A DNA stretch of 64,000 bases. Origin: JAEINY01 sp942490535 (GTDB lineage Bacteria; Bacteroidota; Bacteroidia; Bacteroidales; Marinilabiliaceae). The first letter of the stretch is position 1, and the number at the start of each line of letters is the position of its first letter. A program made the position numbers and the translations under genes. The stretch is from positions 124,001 through 188,000 of the forward strand of contig CALNXQ010000002.1 in NCBI GenBank assembly GCA_942490535.1, given 5' to 3'. The notes under the pieces were generated by a model. That model searched no databases. It was not told the DNA's origin and saw only the letters and a list, made by a program, of their open reading frames with translations. Positions 1-8,679 of the stretch are shown here, piece by piece.

Positions 1-1
1 A

Positions 2-241
2 AACAGCTGTGAATTGGCACAACATCCCGACTCCGGTCAATTCCGGGTCACTCTGACAGGTCAGATCATCAACCATTCCAAACAGATTTTTTTCCTGGTG
101 ACGGGAGAAAACAAGGCGGAAAAGGTGAAAGAAATCATCCACAAAAGCGGTGACTATAAAACCTACCCGGCGGCTTTGGCAGATCGCACAAAAAGCACCT
201 GGCTGCTGGATAAAGCAGCTGCAAAAAGCCTACACAGATAA
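2..241 (+). CDS. pgl: 6-phosphogluconolactonase, C-terminal fragment
   Basis: The frame is open from the window edge to a TAA at 239-241, so only about the last 79 residues are present. The visible part reads RVTLTGQIIN, then FLVTGENKAEKV, then YPAALA and TWLLDKAAA. That is the typical C-terminal pattern of the 6-phosphogluconolactonase / glucosamine-6-phosphate isomerase-like family, in which the LVTG(x)KA strand-loop and the W-L-L-D-xAAA end are well kept. The enzyme hydrolyses 6-phosphogluconolactone in the oxidative pentose phosphate pathway. Any TTG or later start inside the window would be artificial, because the reading frame clearly comes from upstream. The family call is fairly secure; the exact member is less so. 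Confidence 0.75.
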   Translation, partial: NSCELAQHPDSGQFRVTLTGQIINHSKQIFFLVTGENKAEKVKEIIHKSGDYKTYPAALADRTKSTWLLDKAAAKSLHR

Positions 242-295
242 AATTCCGATTACTTCGGGCGGTTCCCTGTCAATTATCAGGAGCCGCCCATTCAT

Positions 296-484
296 TGCTT
301 CCGACTCACCACCTCCTGCTTCGTGCCCTTCTTGCATTGCTTCCAGTCCCCCTTCTCTTGCTTCGTGTCTGCCAAGACCTGCTTCTGACCGTTCACCCTT
401 TGCTTTGACGCTCAGCTCTGCTGCTTCCGGCCGATGCCGTTGTGCTTCCGGTGGCTGCACACAAACTTCCGGTGGGCGCAGGTA
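296..484. repeat. Degenerate 21-bp tandem repeat (9 units)
   Basis: The spacer 242-606 between pgl and hypF contains no convincing gene. Units begin at 296, 317, 338, 359, 380, 401, 422, 443 and 464, each 21 bp and opening with TGCTTC or a close variant (AACTTC in the last). The remaining 15 bp of each unit are poorly conserved. Read on the minus strand the period is exactly seven codons and gives a heptad pattern of EA followed by five variable residues, in a short open frame. It has no recognisable domain and no clear start, so I annotate DNA, not protein. I see no clear promoter for hypF in the rest of the gap. Confidence 0.8.
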
Positions 485-606
485 ATTCTATTGGAAAACG
501 GGATTGCTACCTGCATCCGATCAATTTGACCAATTGCATCCATCTTTTTTGCAATTAACTGGCAAAAATTCACTAGCTTCCTTAAATTGATGAACATCAA
601 TTGAAA

Positions 607-2874
607 ATGATACAATTCAAGAAAATAACTGCTTACCACGTGAAAGTGCATGGACTGGTGCAAGGGGTGGGTTTCCGGCCATTTATATACCGGTTGGCCA
701 ATCGCTTTGAGCTGACGGGACAGGTGTGCAATAACAACAGCGGTGTCCACATCCGGATCGAAGGTCACATGGCAGATATTGACCAGTTTTTGCACCAACT
801 GCCCATCGAAGCACCCATCCAGTCACACATTCAGTCGATCCATTCCGAAAAAATCCAGCTTCGCGGCTATACCACCTTTGAAATCACCTCCAGTCATGAG
901 GGTTCAGCTGCCATCACCCAGATCAGTCCGGACATTGCCGTGTGTGACGCCTGCCTGAGTGACCGGCAACTGCAGGCCCACCGACTCAACTACCCCTTTA
1001 TTAATTGCACCAACTGTGGTCCCCGCTTCTCGATTATTACAGATCTGCCCTACGACCGCGATCAAACCACCATGCACCTGTTCCGCATGTGCCCCACTTG
1101 CCAAACCGAATACAAAAACATCAACGACCGGCGCTACCATGCCCAACCCATTGCCTGCAACCACTGTGGCCCTGCCTATGAATGGATTTCCCCAAGCGGC
1201 AAAACCACTCATTATCCGACCCTCATCTCATCCGCTGCCAATCTGATGAAACAAGGCGAAATCATTGCCATCAAAGGCATTGGGGGCTTTCATCTGGCAT
1301 GCGATGCATTCAATGAAACGGCCATAAAGCAACTGAGAGGTCATAAAAAGAGAACTGCCAAACCGCTGGCCGTGCTGTTTCCATCCATTGAATCCATCGC
1401 TGAGTATGCTTATTGCAGTACTGCGGAACAAAAACTACTGAAATCCTGGCGACGCCCCATTGTACTGCTCAAACATCGTCATAAACTACCGGAAACTATC
1501 ACCAAAGGATTAAACTCCGTAGGGGTATTTTTACCATACATGCCACTACACTATGATTTATTTGAGCTGTTTCAGAATCCCATCGTGCTGACCAGCGGTA
1601 ACGTTTCAGACGAACCCATTTGTATTTCTCATGCTGCTGCACAAAAACAACTAGGACGGATCACGCCTCATTTCATCACTCACGACCGGATTATTCACAA
1701 CCGGGTGGATGATTCCGTGGCCATGATGGTGAATGACCAACCCCGAATCATCCGACGCGCCCGAGGTTACTGCCCCGCTCCCATTGAATGCACCTTTGAA
1801 GTAGAAGGACTATTGGCCGCCGGTGCTGAACAAGCCACTACCTTTGCCATTGGCAAGGGCCACCAGATCATCATCAGCCAACATATTGGGGATTTAAAAA
1901 CCTACGAAACCTATGCTTTTTATGAGCAAACCATCCATCGCTTTGAAAAGCTGTTTCAATTTCGTCCCCACTTAATTGTGCATGATCTTCACCCGGATTA
2001 CAACTCCACCCATTATGCCGAAAAAACAGGCCTCTCGAGCCTGGGGGTTCAACATCACCATGCCCACATTGCCTCTTGCATGGCAGAGCATCATCTGGAT
2101 GAAAAAGTGATTGGTGTAGCCTTTGACGGAACGGGGTATGGCACCGATGGCCACAGCTGGGGCAGTGAATTTATGATTTGCGACCTGGCCGGTTTTATCC
2201 GCCTGAATCACTTCCAATATTTCCCATTGCCGGGAGGTGATGCGGCCGTCAGGGAACCCTGGCGCGTTGCACTTGCCATCTTGCATCAATGTAATGACGA
2301 TGCGTCTTCCTATTTGGAGCTGCCCTTTTTAAAGCACATCCCCACGCTGAAAACAAAAACCATCCTGGAAGCAATTAAACAGCAAATCAATGCCCCGCTC
2401 ACTTGCAGCGCCGGTCGATTATTTGATGCGGTGGCCGCCATGACCGATCTGTGCCTGACAACTTCCTACGATGCACAAGCCCCCATGCTCTTGGAAAGCG
2501 TCATCAATCACGATGTAACTGACCACTACCCATTTTCACTCTCCATTCCCATCGAAATAAAACCCATCATCCGGGCAATCCTGGCAGACATTCATAAAAA
2601 TGTGCCAGTGGGCACCATTTCGGCCCGCTTTCACAACACCATCTGCCGGCTTATTGTTGAGCAATTATTAACGATCCGAGATGGTCTGAAAATAAATAAA
2701 GTAGCTCTTTCCGGCGGATGCTTTCAAAACGGGTATATTTTAGCTAAATTAGAGAAAGAGCTAACGACAAATCAGTTTGAAGTATTTACCCATTCCGTTG
2801 TGCCTGGCAATGACGGGGGCATTTCCGTGGGGCAATTGATCATCGCAGCAAAAAAACAAGCCGTATGTGTTTAA
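607..2874 (+). CDS. hypF: Carbamoyltransferase HypF
   Basis: HypF uses carbamoyl phosphate and ATP to build the carbamoyl group that is passed to HypE and becomes the cyanide ligands of the [NiFe] active site. Order of domains: an acylphosphatase-like part (about 1-90, motif VHGLVQGVGFRP); two zinc-finger pairs (CDAC with CTNC, CPTC with CNHC, about 110-185); a YrdC-like nucleotide-binding part (about 200-390); and a Kae1-like part with HHHAHIASCMAEH and FDGTGYGTDG. LSGGCFQN lies near the end. Length of 755 aa matches the family. An in-frame TTG at 601 exists, but ATG 607 fits better. The 3' end overlaps hypC by 10 bp, so hypF and hypC are likely translationally coupled. Confidence 0.96.
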   Translation: MIQFKKITAYHVKVHGLVQGVGFRPFIYRLANRFELTGQVCNNNSGVHIRIEGHMADIDQFLHQLPIEAPIQSHIQSIHSEKIQLRGYTTFEITSSHEGSAAITQISPDIAVCDACLSDRQLQAHRLNYPFINCTNCGPRFSIITDLPYDRDQTTMHLFRMCPTCQTEYKNINDRRYHAQPIACNHCGPAYEWISPSGKTTHYPTLISSAANLMKQGEIIAIKGIGGFHLACDAFNETAIKQLRGHKKRTAKPLAVLFPSIESIAEYAYCSTAEQKLLKSWRRPIVLLKHRHKLPETITKGLNSVGVFLPYMPLHYDLFELFQNPIVLTSGNVSDEPICISHAAAQKQLGRITPHFITHDRIIHNRVDDSVAMMVNDQPRIIRRARGYCPAPIECTFEVEGLLAAGAEQATTFAIGKGHQIIISQHIGDLKTYETYAFYEQTIHRFEKLFQFRPHLIVHDLHPDYNSTHYAEKTGLSSLGVQHHHAHIASCMAEHHLDEKVIGVAFDGTGYGTDGHSWGSEFMICDLAGFIRLNHFQYFPLPGGDAAVREPWRVALAILHQCNDDASSYLELPFLKHIPTLKTKTILEAIKQQINAPLTCSAGRLFDAVAAMTDLCLTTSYDAQAPMLLESVINHDVTDHYPFSLSIPIEIKPIIRAILADIHKNVPVGTISARFHNTICRLIVEQLLTIRDGLKINKVALSGGCFQNGYILAKLEKELTTNQFEVFTHSVVPGNDGGISVGQLIIAAKKQAVCV

Positions 2875-3083
2875 GTGTTCCGGCTCAAGTGGTTTCCATT
2901 ACAGGACAAAGAGCCAAGGTATCCGTGAGAGGATTAGTAATGGAAATATCCCTGCAATTACTGGATAACATAAAACCCGGAGATTTTGTGTTGATTCATG
3001 CCGGTTTTGCCCTGGAGAAGATTGATACCGAAAAAGCGGCTGAAACCCTCAAGCTCTTCGATGACATGGAAGCTCAGGAATAG
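2865..3083 (+). CDS. hypC: Hydrogenase assembly chaperone HypC
   Basis: Small chaperone of 72 aa that carries the Fe(CN)2CO moiety with HypD and delivers it to the hydrogenase large-subunit precursor. It begins MCLSVPAQV; the cysteine at position 2, exposed after Met removal, is the Fe-binding residue in this family. The rest is a small OB-fold-like protein with the expected GDFVLIHAGFALEKID stretch. The gene overlaps the end of hypF and is followed 19 bp later by hypD, as in a classical hypFCDE operon. Confidence 0.95.
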   Translation: MCLSVPAQVVSITGQRAKVSVRGLVMEISLQLLDNIKPGDFVLIHAGFALEKIDTEKAAETLKLFDDMEAQE

Positions 3084-3102
3084 TTATTAAAAGAGGTCTT
3101 TG

Positions 3103-4209
3103 ATGGACAGTAATTCGCCATACCAGATAAAACAAGTCATCCGGCAAACGGTGGATCAAATCCATACGTTATCTGTCAAGCCTATCACCCTCATGGAAGT
3201 GTGTGGCGGACACACCATGGCCATTCAAAAAGCAGGCATTCCATCACTGCTACCAACGCACATCAAATTATTATCCGGTCCCGGCTGCCCGGTCTGCGTA
3301 ACCGAGCTGGAGTACATCGACCGGGCCATTGCCTATGCCCGTCTCCCCGATGTGATCATTGCCACTTTTGGCGATTTAATGCGCGTGCCCGGTTCCACGG
3401 AAACCCTTTACGATGTAAAAGCTGAAGGAGCCGACATCCGCGTGGTCTATTCCGCCCTGGAAGCACTTCGGCTGGCCTGGGGATACCCACTCAAAAAAAT
3501 TGTCTTTCTAGGCATTGGCTTCGAAACTACGGCACCTGGCACCGCCATGGTAATTTGGGAAGCACAGCAAATGAACAAGTTTAACCTGATGGTCCTGTCC
3601 GCCCATAAAATAATGCCACCGGCCATGGAAGCCATTCTTCAGGCGAACATTCCCATTGACGGCTATTTGGCACCAGGGCATGTATGTACAATTACCGGGG
3701 CAAATACCTTTCAGTTCATCCCTCAGAAATATCACCTGCCAGTGGTGGTCTCGGGATTTGAGCCTTTGGATATCTTACAATCAATACTAATGTTGGTGCG
3801 CCAAATTGAAAAGGGAGAAGCTCGTCTGGAAATTCAATACAAGCGGGTGGTTAGTCCCGAAGGAAACAAAAAAGCACAACGCATCATGGAGGAAGTATTC
3901 GAGCTTCAGGATAACACCTGGCGAGGATTGGGAATGATACCTCTGAGTGGGTTAAAAATCAAACACGAGTACCAGTCCTTCGATGCCCGCGAACGCATTC
4001 CCATGGAGATTGCATCGGCTGAGGATCCCAAAGGTTGTATCTGCGGTGACATTTTAAAAGGCGTAAAAACTACCCTGGATTGTCCGCTCTACCCAAACAC
4101 CTGCGATCCGGATCATCCCATTGGCGCCTGCATGGTATCTCACGAAGGTGCCTGCCAGGCTTATCACCTTTACCATCAATCATCCCACAACCAACCATCC
4201 GGAACCTGA
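3103..4209 (+). CDS. hypD: Hydrogenase formation protein HypD
   Basis: HypD is the [4Fe-4S] redox scaffold that with HypC assembles the Fe(CN)2CO unit. Family signatures are all present: MEVCGGHTMAI near the N-terminus, GPGCPVCVT, GIGFETTAPGTAM, and a C-terminal cysteine-rich region (CICGDILKG, then DCPLY, PNTC, GACMVSHEGAC). Length of 368 aa is standard. The start is taken at ATG 3103; a TTG one codon upstream is less likely. It sits 19 bp after hypC and 12 bp before hypE. Confidence 0.96.
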   Translation: MDSNSPYQIKQVIRQTVDQIHTLSVKPITLMEVCGGHTMAIQKAGIPSLLPTHIKLLSGPGCPVCVTELEYIDRAIAYARLPDVIIATFGDLMRVPGSTETLYDVKAEGADIRVVYSALEALRLAWGYPLKKIVFLGIGFETTAPGTAMVIWEAQQMNKFNLMVLSAHKIMPPAMEAILQANIPIDGYLAPGHVCTITGANTFQFIPQKYHLPVVVSGFEPLDILQSILMLVRQIEKGEARLEIQYKRVVSPEGNKKAQRIMEEVFELQDNTWRGLGMIPLSGLKIKHEYQSFDARERIPMEIASAEDPKGCICGDILKGVKTTLDCPLYPNTCDPDHPIGACMVSHEGACQAYHLYHQSSHNQPSGT

Positions 4210-4221
4210 AACACGGCTGCT

Positions 4222-5238
4222 ATGAAAAAAACAATCACACTTGCACACGGTAGTGGAGGCAAATTAGCCCACAAGCTCATCAAAGATGTATTTATGCACT
4301 ATTTTGAGAATGATATCCTGCTGCGCCAAACCGATTCTGCGATCCTCCCTTCCATAGAAGGCCAACAACTAGCGTTCACAACAGATGCTTACGTGGTGCA
4401 GCCCATCTTTTTCCCGGGCGGAGACATCGGTAAACTGGCTGTTTGCGGTACCATTAATGATTTGGCTGTTTCGGGTGCCAAGCCCCTTTACCTGACCGCC
4501 TCCTTTGTTCTGGAAGAAGGCTTGCGCATCGATGATTTGGTACAGATTGTTCAATCCATGGCCACCGAAGCTCATAAAGCAGGCGTTAAAATCGTGGCCG
4601 GCGATACCAAAGTGGTCAACCACGGGCAATGCGATAAAATTTACATTACCACTAGCGGCCTGGGTGCACTAAAACCCCAATATGCAGCCATCTCCACCGG
4701 CGAAAACATTCAATCAGGCGATGCCCTATTAATCAATGGCCCGGTAGCCAGTCACGGCATGGCCATTATTGCCGCCCGCGAAGGATTATCGATAAATGGT
4801 TCCATCCACTCAGATTGCACCTCACTGAACAGTTTTATTCAATCCGTCCTGGAGACCGGCATACACGTGAAATTCATGCGTGATGTCACCCGTGGAGGAT
4901 TGGCGACCATTTTAGCAGAGACGGCTCAAATGGCAGGCTTCGGCATTGAACTGGACGAAGACCGCATCCCTATTTCAGAACCTACTTTAGGCTTGTGCGA
5001 GATGCTGGGCTTTGATCCGCTTTACGTCGCCAACGAAGGCAAAGTGATCATGATCGTACCCGAAGCCGAAAAGGAAAAAGCACTCCTGCTGATGCAAAAT
5101 CATCCCGATGGAGCACAGGCTTCGATTATTGGTGAAATCACCACGGATCATCCAGGTACAGTGGTCCTCAATACAGCCATTGGCGGACGAACGGTTTTGG
5201 GTATGCTATCGGGCGAACAGCTCCCACGCATCTGCTAA
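4222..5238 (+). CDS. hypE: Carbamoyl dehydratase HypE
   Basis: HypE accepts the carbamoyl group from HypF on its C-terminal cysteine and dehydrates it with ATP to a thiocyanate, the cyanide donor. The protein is 338 aa with the AIRS/PurM-like fold: an N-terminal LAHGSGGK motif, TTDAYVVQPIFFPGGDIG, and the RDVTRGGLAT segment. It ends exactly in PRIC, so the essential terminal cysteine is intact. It is the last gene of the hypFCDE group; a promoter-like sequence lies in the 114-bp gap before the next operon. Confidence 0.96.
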   Translation: MKKTITLAHGSGGKLAHKLIKDVFMHYFENDILLRQTDSAILPSIEGQQLAFTTDAYVVQPIFFPGGDIGKLAVCGTINDLAVSGAKPLYLTASFVLEEGLRIDDLVQIVQSMATEAHKAGVKIVAGDTKVVNHGQCDKIYITTSGLGALKPQYAAISTGENIQSGDALLINGPVASHGMAIIAAREGLSINGSIHSDCTSLNSFIQSVLETGIHVKFMRDVTRGGLATILAETAQMAGFGIELDEDRIPISEPTLGLCEMLGFDPLYVANEGKVIMIVPEAEKEKALLLMQNHPDGAQASIIGEITTDHPGTVVLNTAIGGRTVLGMLSGEQLPRIC

Positions 5239-5289
5239 AACAGAACAGTTACAAACAATTTTATAAGCCCTTAAAACACTGGAATTATA

Positions 5290-5320
5290 TTGACTTTACA
5301 CCGGGTTATTCGTAACTTTT
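5290..5320 (+). promoter_or_regulatory. Bacteroidota-type promoter for the Mbh operon
   Basis: A -33 TTG (5290-5292) is followed after exactly 20 nt by TAACTTTT (5313-5320), close to the Bacteroidota -7 consensus TAnnTTTG. A start site near 5327 would leave a leader of about 25 nt before the ATG at 5353. It would drive the hydrogenase structural genes separately from hypFCDE. The match is by eye only. Confidence 0.55.
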
Positions 5321-5352
5321 TTGTGGAAATAATTCTTTAATTAAAACGTTCA

Positions 5353-6363
5353 ATGAATGCGGTGTCACATATTAAAAAGGAAGCCTGGCACGACTTTCTC
5401 GCCTCCCTCCTCGGTGAGTATGTGGTGTATGCCCCCATTCACAACCAAACTTTCCTGGACTATAAGCTTATAACCATTGAGGACGTACCAAAAATCTGCT
5501 ATAATACCCCTCAACCCATCACCCCATTAAAACTATTTTTTCTACCGGTAAAAGAGAATGTGACTCTTCTCTCAAACAATACCACACCACACCTTATCAT
5601 AGGAAGCCCCGCCTGCGATCTGCAGGCATTGGATCTATTGGATGAAGTCTATTTGCAGGAACCGTTCACCGATCCCTTTTATCAACACAAAAGAGAACAT
5701 ACCATCCTCATTGGAACCGATTGCCACACAACCCGGGAACACTGCCACTGTACCACTTATGATGGCTTGCCAGTCCCCGATAAACATGCAGATATACTCC
5801 TCTCTACGTTAGAGGACGATGTGATCCTTGAAATTAATAGTCCAAAGGGAAAGGCATTGATTGACAGAATGAACACAAACGCGTCCGTACCGGATGCCTT
5901 AACCTCACAACTAGCAACCCTAAGGGAAACCGTCATTCACCATCTGAAGACTGACAATAAGGATTTACCCAATTATCAAAAAACCGGCGAATTAATCCAA
6001 AGCAGTACGGACACAATTTGGGAAGTCTATTCAAAAAACTGTGTTTCATGCGGTGCTTGCGCAACTATTTGTCCTACCTGCACCTGCTTTTTATTGGTGG
6101 ACCGGCCTGGATTTGAAAAAATAAGACAGATGGATGCCTGCCAATATCCCGGGTTTTCGCGCATTGCAGCCGGCGAAGATCCGCTTGGACCCAAAGCTCA
6201 GCGATTCAAAAACAGGTACCTCTGCAAATATGTATGGAAACCTGAAAAATTCACGTCTATTGCCTGTACCGGATGCGGTCGATGCATTGAAGCTTGCATC
6301 GGAAATATCAATAAGAATGAATTGTTTATGGAAATAGAAAGAAAGAAAAATATTATTGAATAA
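5353..6363 (+). CDS. 4Fe-4S electron-transfer subunit, AsrA / sulfhydrogenase-beta-like
   Basis: A 336-aa protein whose first half has no cofactor motif that I recognise and whose second half carries two [4Fe-4S] motifs: CVSCGACATICPTC (about 230) and CTGCGRCIEACIG (about 315). This layout matches the beta subunit of archaeal sulfhydrogenases (HydB/HyhB) and anaerobic sulfite reductase subunit A. Those proteins pass electrons between a flavoprotein partner and the catalytic subunits. Such a partner gene begins 2 bp after the stop. Here the pair opens a group 4 [NiFe] hydrogenase operon, which suggests a soluble electron-input arm. The assignment to the hydrogenase complex is inferred from operon position. 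Confidence 0.8.
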   Translation: MNAVSHIKKEAWHDFLASLLGEYVVYAPIHNQTFLDYKLITIEDVPKICYNTPQPITPLKLFFLPVKENVTLLSNNTTPHLIIGSPACDLQALDLLDEVYLQEPFTDPFYQHKREHTILIGTDCHTTREHCHCTTYDGLPVPDKHADILLSTLEDDVILEINSPKGKALIDRMNTNASVPDALTSQLATLRETVIHHLKTDNKDLPNYQKTGELIQSSTDTIWEVYSKNCVSCGACATICPTCTCFLLVDRPGFEKIRQMDACQYPGFSRIAAGEDPLGPKAQRFKNRYLCKYVWKPEKFTSIACTGCGRCIEACIGNINKNELFMEIERKKNIIE

Positions 6364-6364
6364 A

Positions 6365-7189
6365 ATGGATACGATCAACAACATATATGCACCTCTTAAA
6401 GCCAAAGTTGACAAAGTCATTGACGAATCACCTTTGATCAAAACCTTTGTGTTGTTGCCCGAGTCCGAATTCACCTTTAAAACCGGCGAATTTATTGAAG
6501 TGACGTTGGATGGCATTGGCGAAGCGCCGTTCACACCTTCCTCCTCCCCTTTGAAAACCGATTCCATCGAAATCACAGTGATGAAAACCGGTTATGTCAC
6601 TGATCGACTACACCTGCTTCAACCCGGCGAGACCATCGGCATACGGGGGCCTTTTGGCAGAGGTTATCCACTTAATAAATTCTACGACAAAGAAGTGGTC
6701 ATATTGGGGGGTGGTTGCGGTTTTGCCCCCATCCGTTCACTACTATACAACCTCATCGCCGAAAAAGACAAACTCAAAAAAGTGACCCTGTGCTACGGTG
6801 CAAAAACACCGCAAGAATGCATCTACAAACCATTTGTGAGCGAAATACGGAGCATTGACAAATTCAAAGTCCTCCGAAGCGTAGATCATGCCGATGAGTC
6901 ATGGGATGAACAGGAAGGAGTGGTCACTATTTTACTGGATAATCTGGATATTGATAGTTCCAATGCAGTTGCAGTGGTGTGCGGTCCGCCAATCATGATG
7001 AAATTCGGCACCCTCAAATTAATGGAAAAAGGATTTACCGAAGATAACATCTACTTATCCATGGAAAAAAACATGTCGTGCGGCCTGGGTAAATGCGGGC
7101 ATTGTATGATGGGAAACCTCTTCGCCTGCAAAGACGGCCCGGTATTTTGCTACAATGAAATAATGAACTTTCCGGACATCTGGAAATAA
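6365..7189 (+). CDS. FAD/NAD(P)-binding oxidoreductase, AsrB / sulfhydrogenase-gamma-like
   Basis: A 274-aa ferredoxin-NADP reductase family protein. The FAD-binding part ends around GETIGIRGPFGRGYP, the NAD(P)-binding part starts with VVILGGGCGFAPIRSLLY, and a C-terminal [2Fe-2S] site of the PyrK type is formed by MSCGLGKCGHCMMGN plus a later cysteine. Relatives are sulfhydrogenase gamma (HydG/HyhG), AsrB and the dihydroorotate dehydrogenase electron-transfer subunit. It would exchange electrons between NAD(P)H and the iron-sulfur partner encoded immediately upstream. The start is ATG 6365; a TTG at 6356 overlaps the previous gene and is less likely. Confidence 0.85.
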   Translation: MDTINNIYAPLKAKVDKVIDESPLIKTFVLLPESEFTFKTGEFIEVTLDGIGEAPFTPSSSPLKTDSIEITVMKTGYVTDRLHLLQPGETIGIRGPFGRGYPLNKFYDKEVVILGGGCGFAPIRSLLYNLIAEKDKLKKVTLCYGAKTPQECIYKPFVSEIRSIDKFKVLRSVDHADESWDEQEGVVTILLDNLDIDSSNAVAVVCGPPIMMKFGTLKLMEKGFTEDNIYLSMEKNMSCGLGKCGHCMMGNLFACKDGPVFCYNEIMNFPDIWK

Positions 7190-7199
7190 TTGGATAACC

Positions 7200-7682
7200 A
7201 TGAAAAGAGTACTGATCGATTTGACCCATCTGCGCCAATTGGATAATTGCCGACTAGAAGCCATTGATCCGCATTTACTGAATGGAAAGACCTTTAAAAC
7301 CATCCGTGAAATTGCCTCCTTCTGGTCAACTTGTCGGCGCTGTCAGGATGCACCTTGCATTAATGTTTGTCCGGCCGATGCCCTGGACAAAGATGAAAAC
7401 GGGATGATTAACCGGGCTTTGAATTTATGCATTCGTTGCAAATCGTGCATTACCGCTTGTCCTTTTGGTACCCTGATGAATGATTTATTTGCCGTGAAGA
7501 CACAAGGATACACCTATTTTGATTTGAATAATGAACTAGAATTGGAGCAGTTTGCTGCTGCCTATGAGGATGAAGTGGTTCGCGTTGTTGAATTTGATGC
7601 CAATCCCGAAGAACACATTTTTAAACTCTCTGAAAGAGTACTGATTAAAGACATTAGCTGGAGTGATTCAATTGAGAATTAA
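7200..7682 (+). CDS. 4Fe-4S ferredoxin-type electron-transfer protein
   Basis: A 160-aa protein with a dicluster ferredoxin core: CRRCQDAPCINVCP at about residues 43-56 and CIRCKSCITACP at about 77-88, each followed by the usual proline. The C-terminal 60 residues are acidic and unassigned. The gene is 10 bp after the flavoprotein and 12 bp before the NuoH-like gene. It is a likely wire between the NAD(P)-linked module and the membrane hydrogenase. HydN/HycB-type proteins are the nearest recognisable family; the specific partner is inferred. Confidence 0.8.
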   Translation: MKRVLIDLTHLRQLDNCRLEAIDPHLLNGKTFKTIREIASFWSTCRRCQDAPCINVCPADALDKDENGMINRALNLCIRCKSCITACPFGTLMNDLFAVKTQGYTYFDLNNELELEQFAAAYEDEVVRVVEFDANPEEHIFKLSERVLIKDISWSDSIEN

Positions 7683-7694
7683 ATCCTAAAACAC

Positions 7695-8624
7695 ATGCTT
7701 ACAACACTGTTGTATTTTTTAATTTTTCCCGGCCTGCTGTTTGCCACTGTGACTGGCGGGCTGTTGTCGTGGTTCGACCGCAAAGTAACGGCCATGGTAC
7801 AATTCCGGAAAGGGCCGCCTTTACTTCAGCCGTTCTATGATTTTCTAAAACTGCTCCTGGTGAAAGAAACCATCCTGCCTGCTAAAGGATCTGCCATCAC
7901 TTTTATGATCATGCCGGTTATCGCTTTAACAGGAGCTACACTAGCTTGTTTATTCACACTAATGCCCGTTTTGAACCTGAACACGGGATTTTCCGGCGAT
8001 GTCATTGTCATCTTTTATTTACTAAATATTCCGGCCTTAGCCTTTATCATCGGCGCCCTGGCATCGGGCAATCCATTGGCTTCCATTGGGGCCTCGCGGG
8101 AAATAAAACTCATCATCAGCTACGAGCTAACCTTTATTCTCATTGTGGCCGCCATTATTCTCAAATCAGACATGCGACTGTCCTTGGAGGAAATTATTAC
8201 AGCTCAAGGGCAACACACCTTTATTGGAAGTGCTTCTGGTTTGTTGCTATTCATTGCCGCTCTTTTTTGCATTCAAGCCAAACTGGGATTGGTGCCCTTC
8301 GACCTGGCTGAAGCAGAAACCGAAATCAACCATGGCTCGTTCGTTGAATACTCCGGATCAGTTTATGCACTGGTAATAGCCACTAAATACATTATGCTAT
8401 TCACCTTACCGGTTTTTCTCAGCATGCTGTTTTTAGGTGGACTTTCATTCCATGGCATTCATATTGTGTACTCGCTATTAAAAATCACAGGCATCGTTTT
8501 ATTGCTCACACTGATTCGAAACACCAATCCGCGTCTGAAAATCAATCAGGCCATGCGGTTCTTTTTTATAGGCATGAACTTAGTGGTCATTATGGCCATT
8601 GCACTGACTTATTTAGGATGGTAG
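7695..8624 (+). CDS. Group 4 hydrogenase membrane subunit, NuoH/MbhM/EchB-like
   Basis: A 309-aa polytopic membrane protein with about eight hydrophobic segments. It resembles complex I subunit NuoH and its hydrogenase relatives MbhM, EchB and HycD, which anchor the peripheral catalytic arm and form the start of the ion path. Recognisable parts are the N-terminal WFDRKVTAMVQFRKGPPLLQ segment and the conserved cytoplasmic loop PFDLAEAETEINHG, with its acidic residues intact. It is followed by the small and large subunit genes, the normal group 4 order. The TAG stop overlaps the first base of a 7-bp tandem repeat. Confidence 0.9.
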   Translation: MLTTLLYFLIFPGLLFATVTGGLLSWFDRKVTAMVQFRKGPPLLQPFYDFLKLLLVKETILPAKGSAITFMIMPVIALTGATLACLFTLMPVLNLNTGFSGDVIVIFYLLNIPALAFIIGALASGNPLASIGASREIKLIISYELTFILIVAAIILKSDMRLSLEEIITAQGQHTFIGSASGLLLFIAALFCIQAKLGLVPFDLAEAETEINHGSFVEYSGSVYALVIATKYIMLFTLPVFLSMLFLGGLSFHGIHIVYSLLKITGIVLLLTLIRNTNPRLKINQAMRFFFIGMNLVVIMAIALTYLGW

Positions 8625-8679
8625 GCTAAAGGCTAAAGGCTAAAGGCTAAAGGCTAAAGGCTAAAGTTAAGAATTAAAC
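8624..8679. repeat. Heptanucleotide tandem repeat (GGCTAAA)6 plus two degenerate units
   Basis: Six perfect copies of GGCTAAA occupy 8624-8665. Two diverged heptamers (GTTAAGA, ATTAAAC) continue the same 7-bp phase up to 8679, so the ATG of the next gene (8680) follows directly. The repeat fills the whole gap between the NuoH-like and NuoB-like genes. Confidence 0.9.

Noticed and set aside
230..798. Minus-strand frames in the pgl-hypF gap (heptad peptide and the 128-codon frame overlapping hypF)
   Set aside because: The short frame is explained by the 21-bp DNA repeat; the longer one runs antisense into hypF. No domain or ribosome-binding context supports either.
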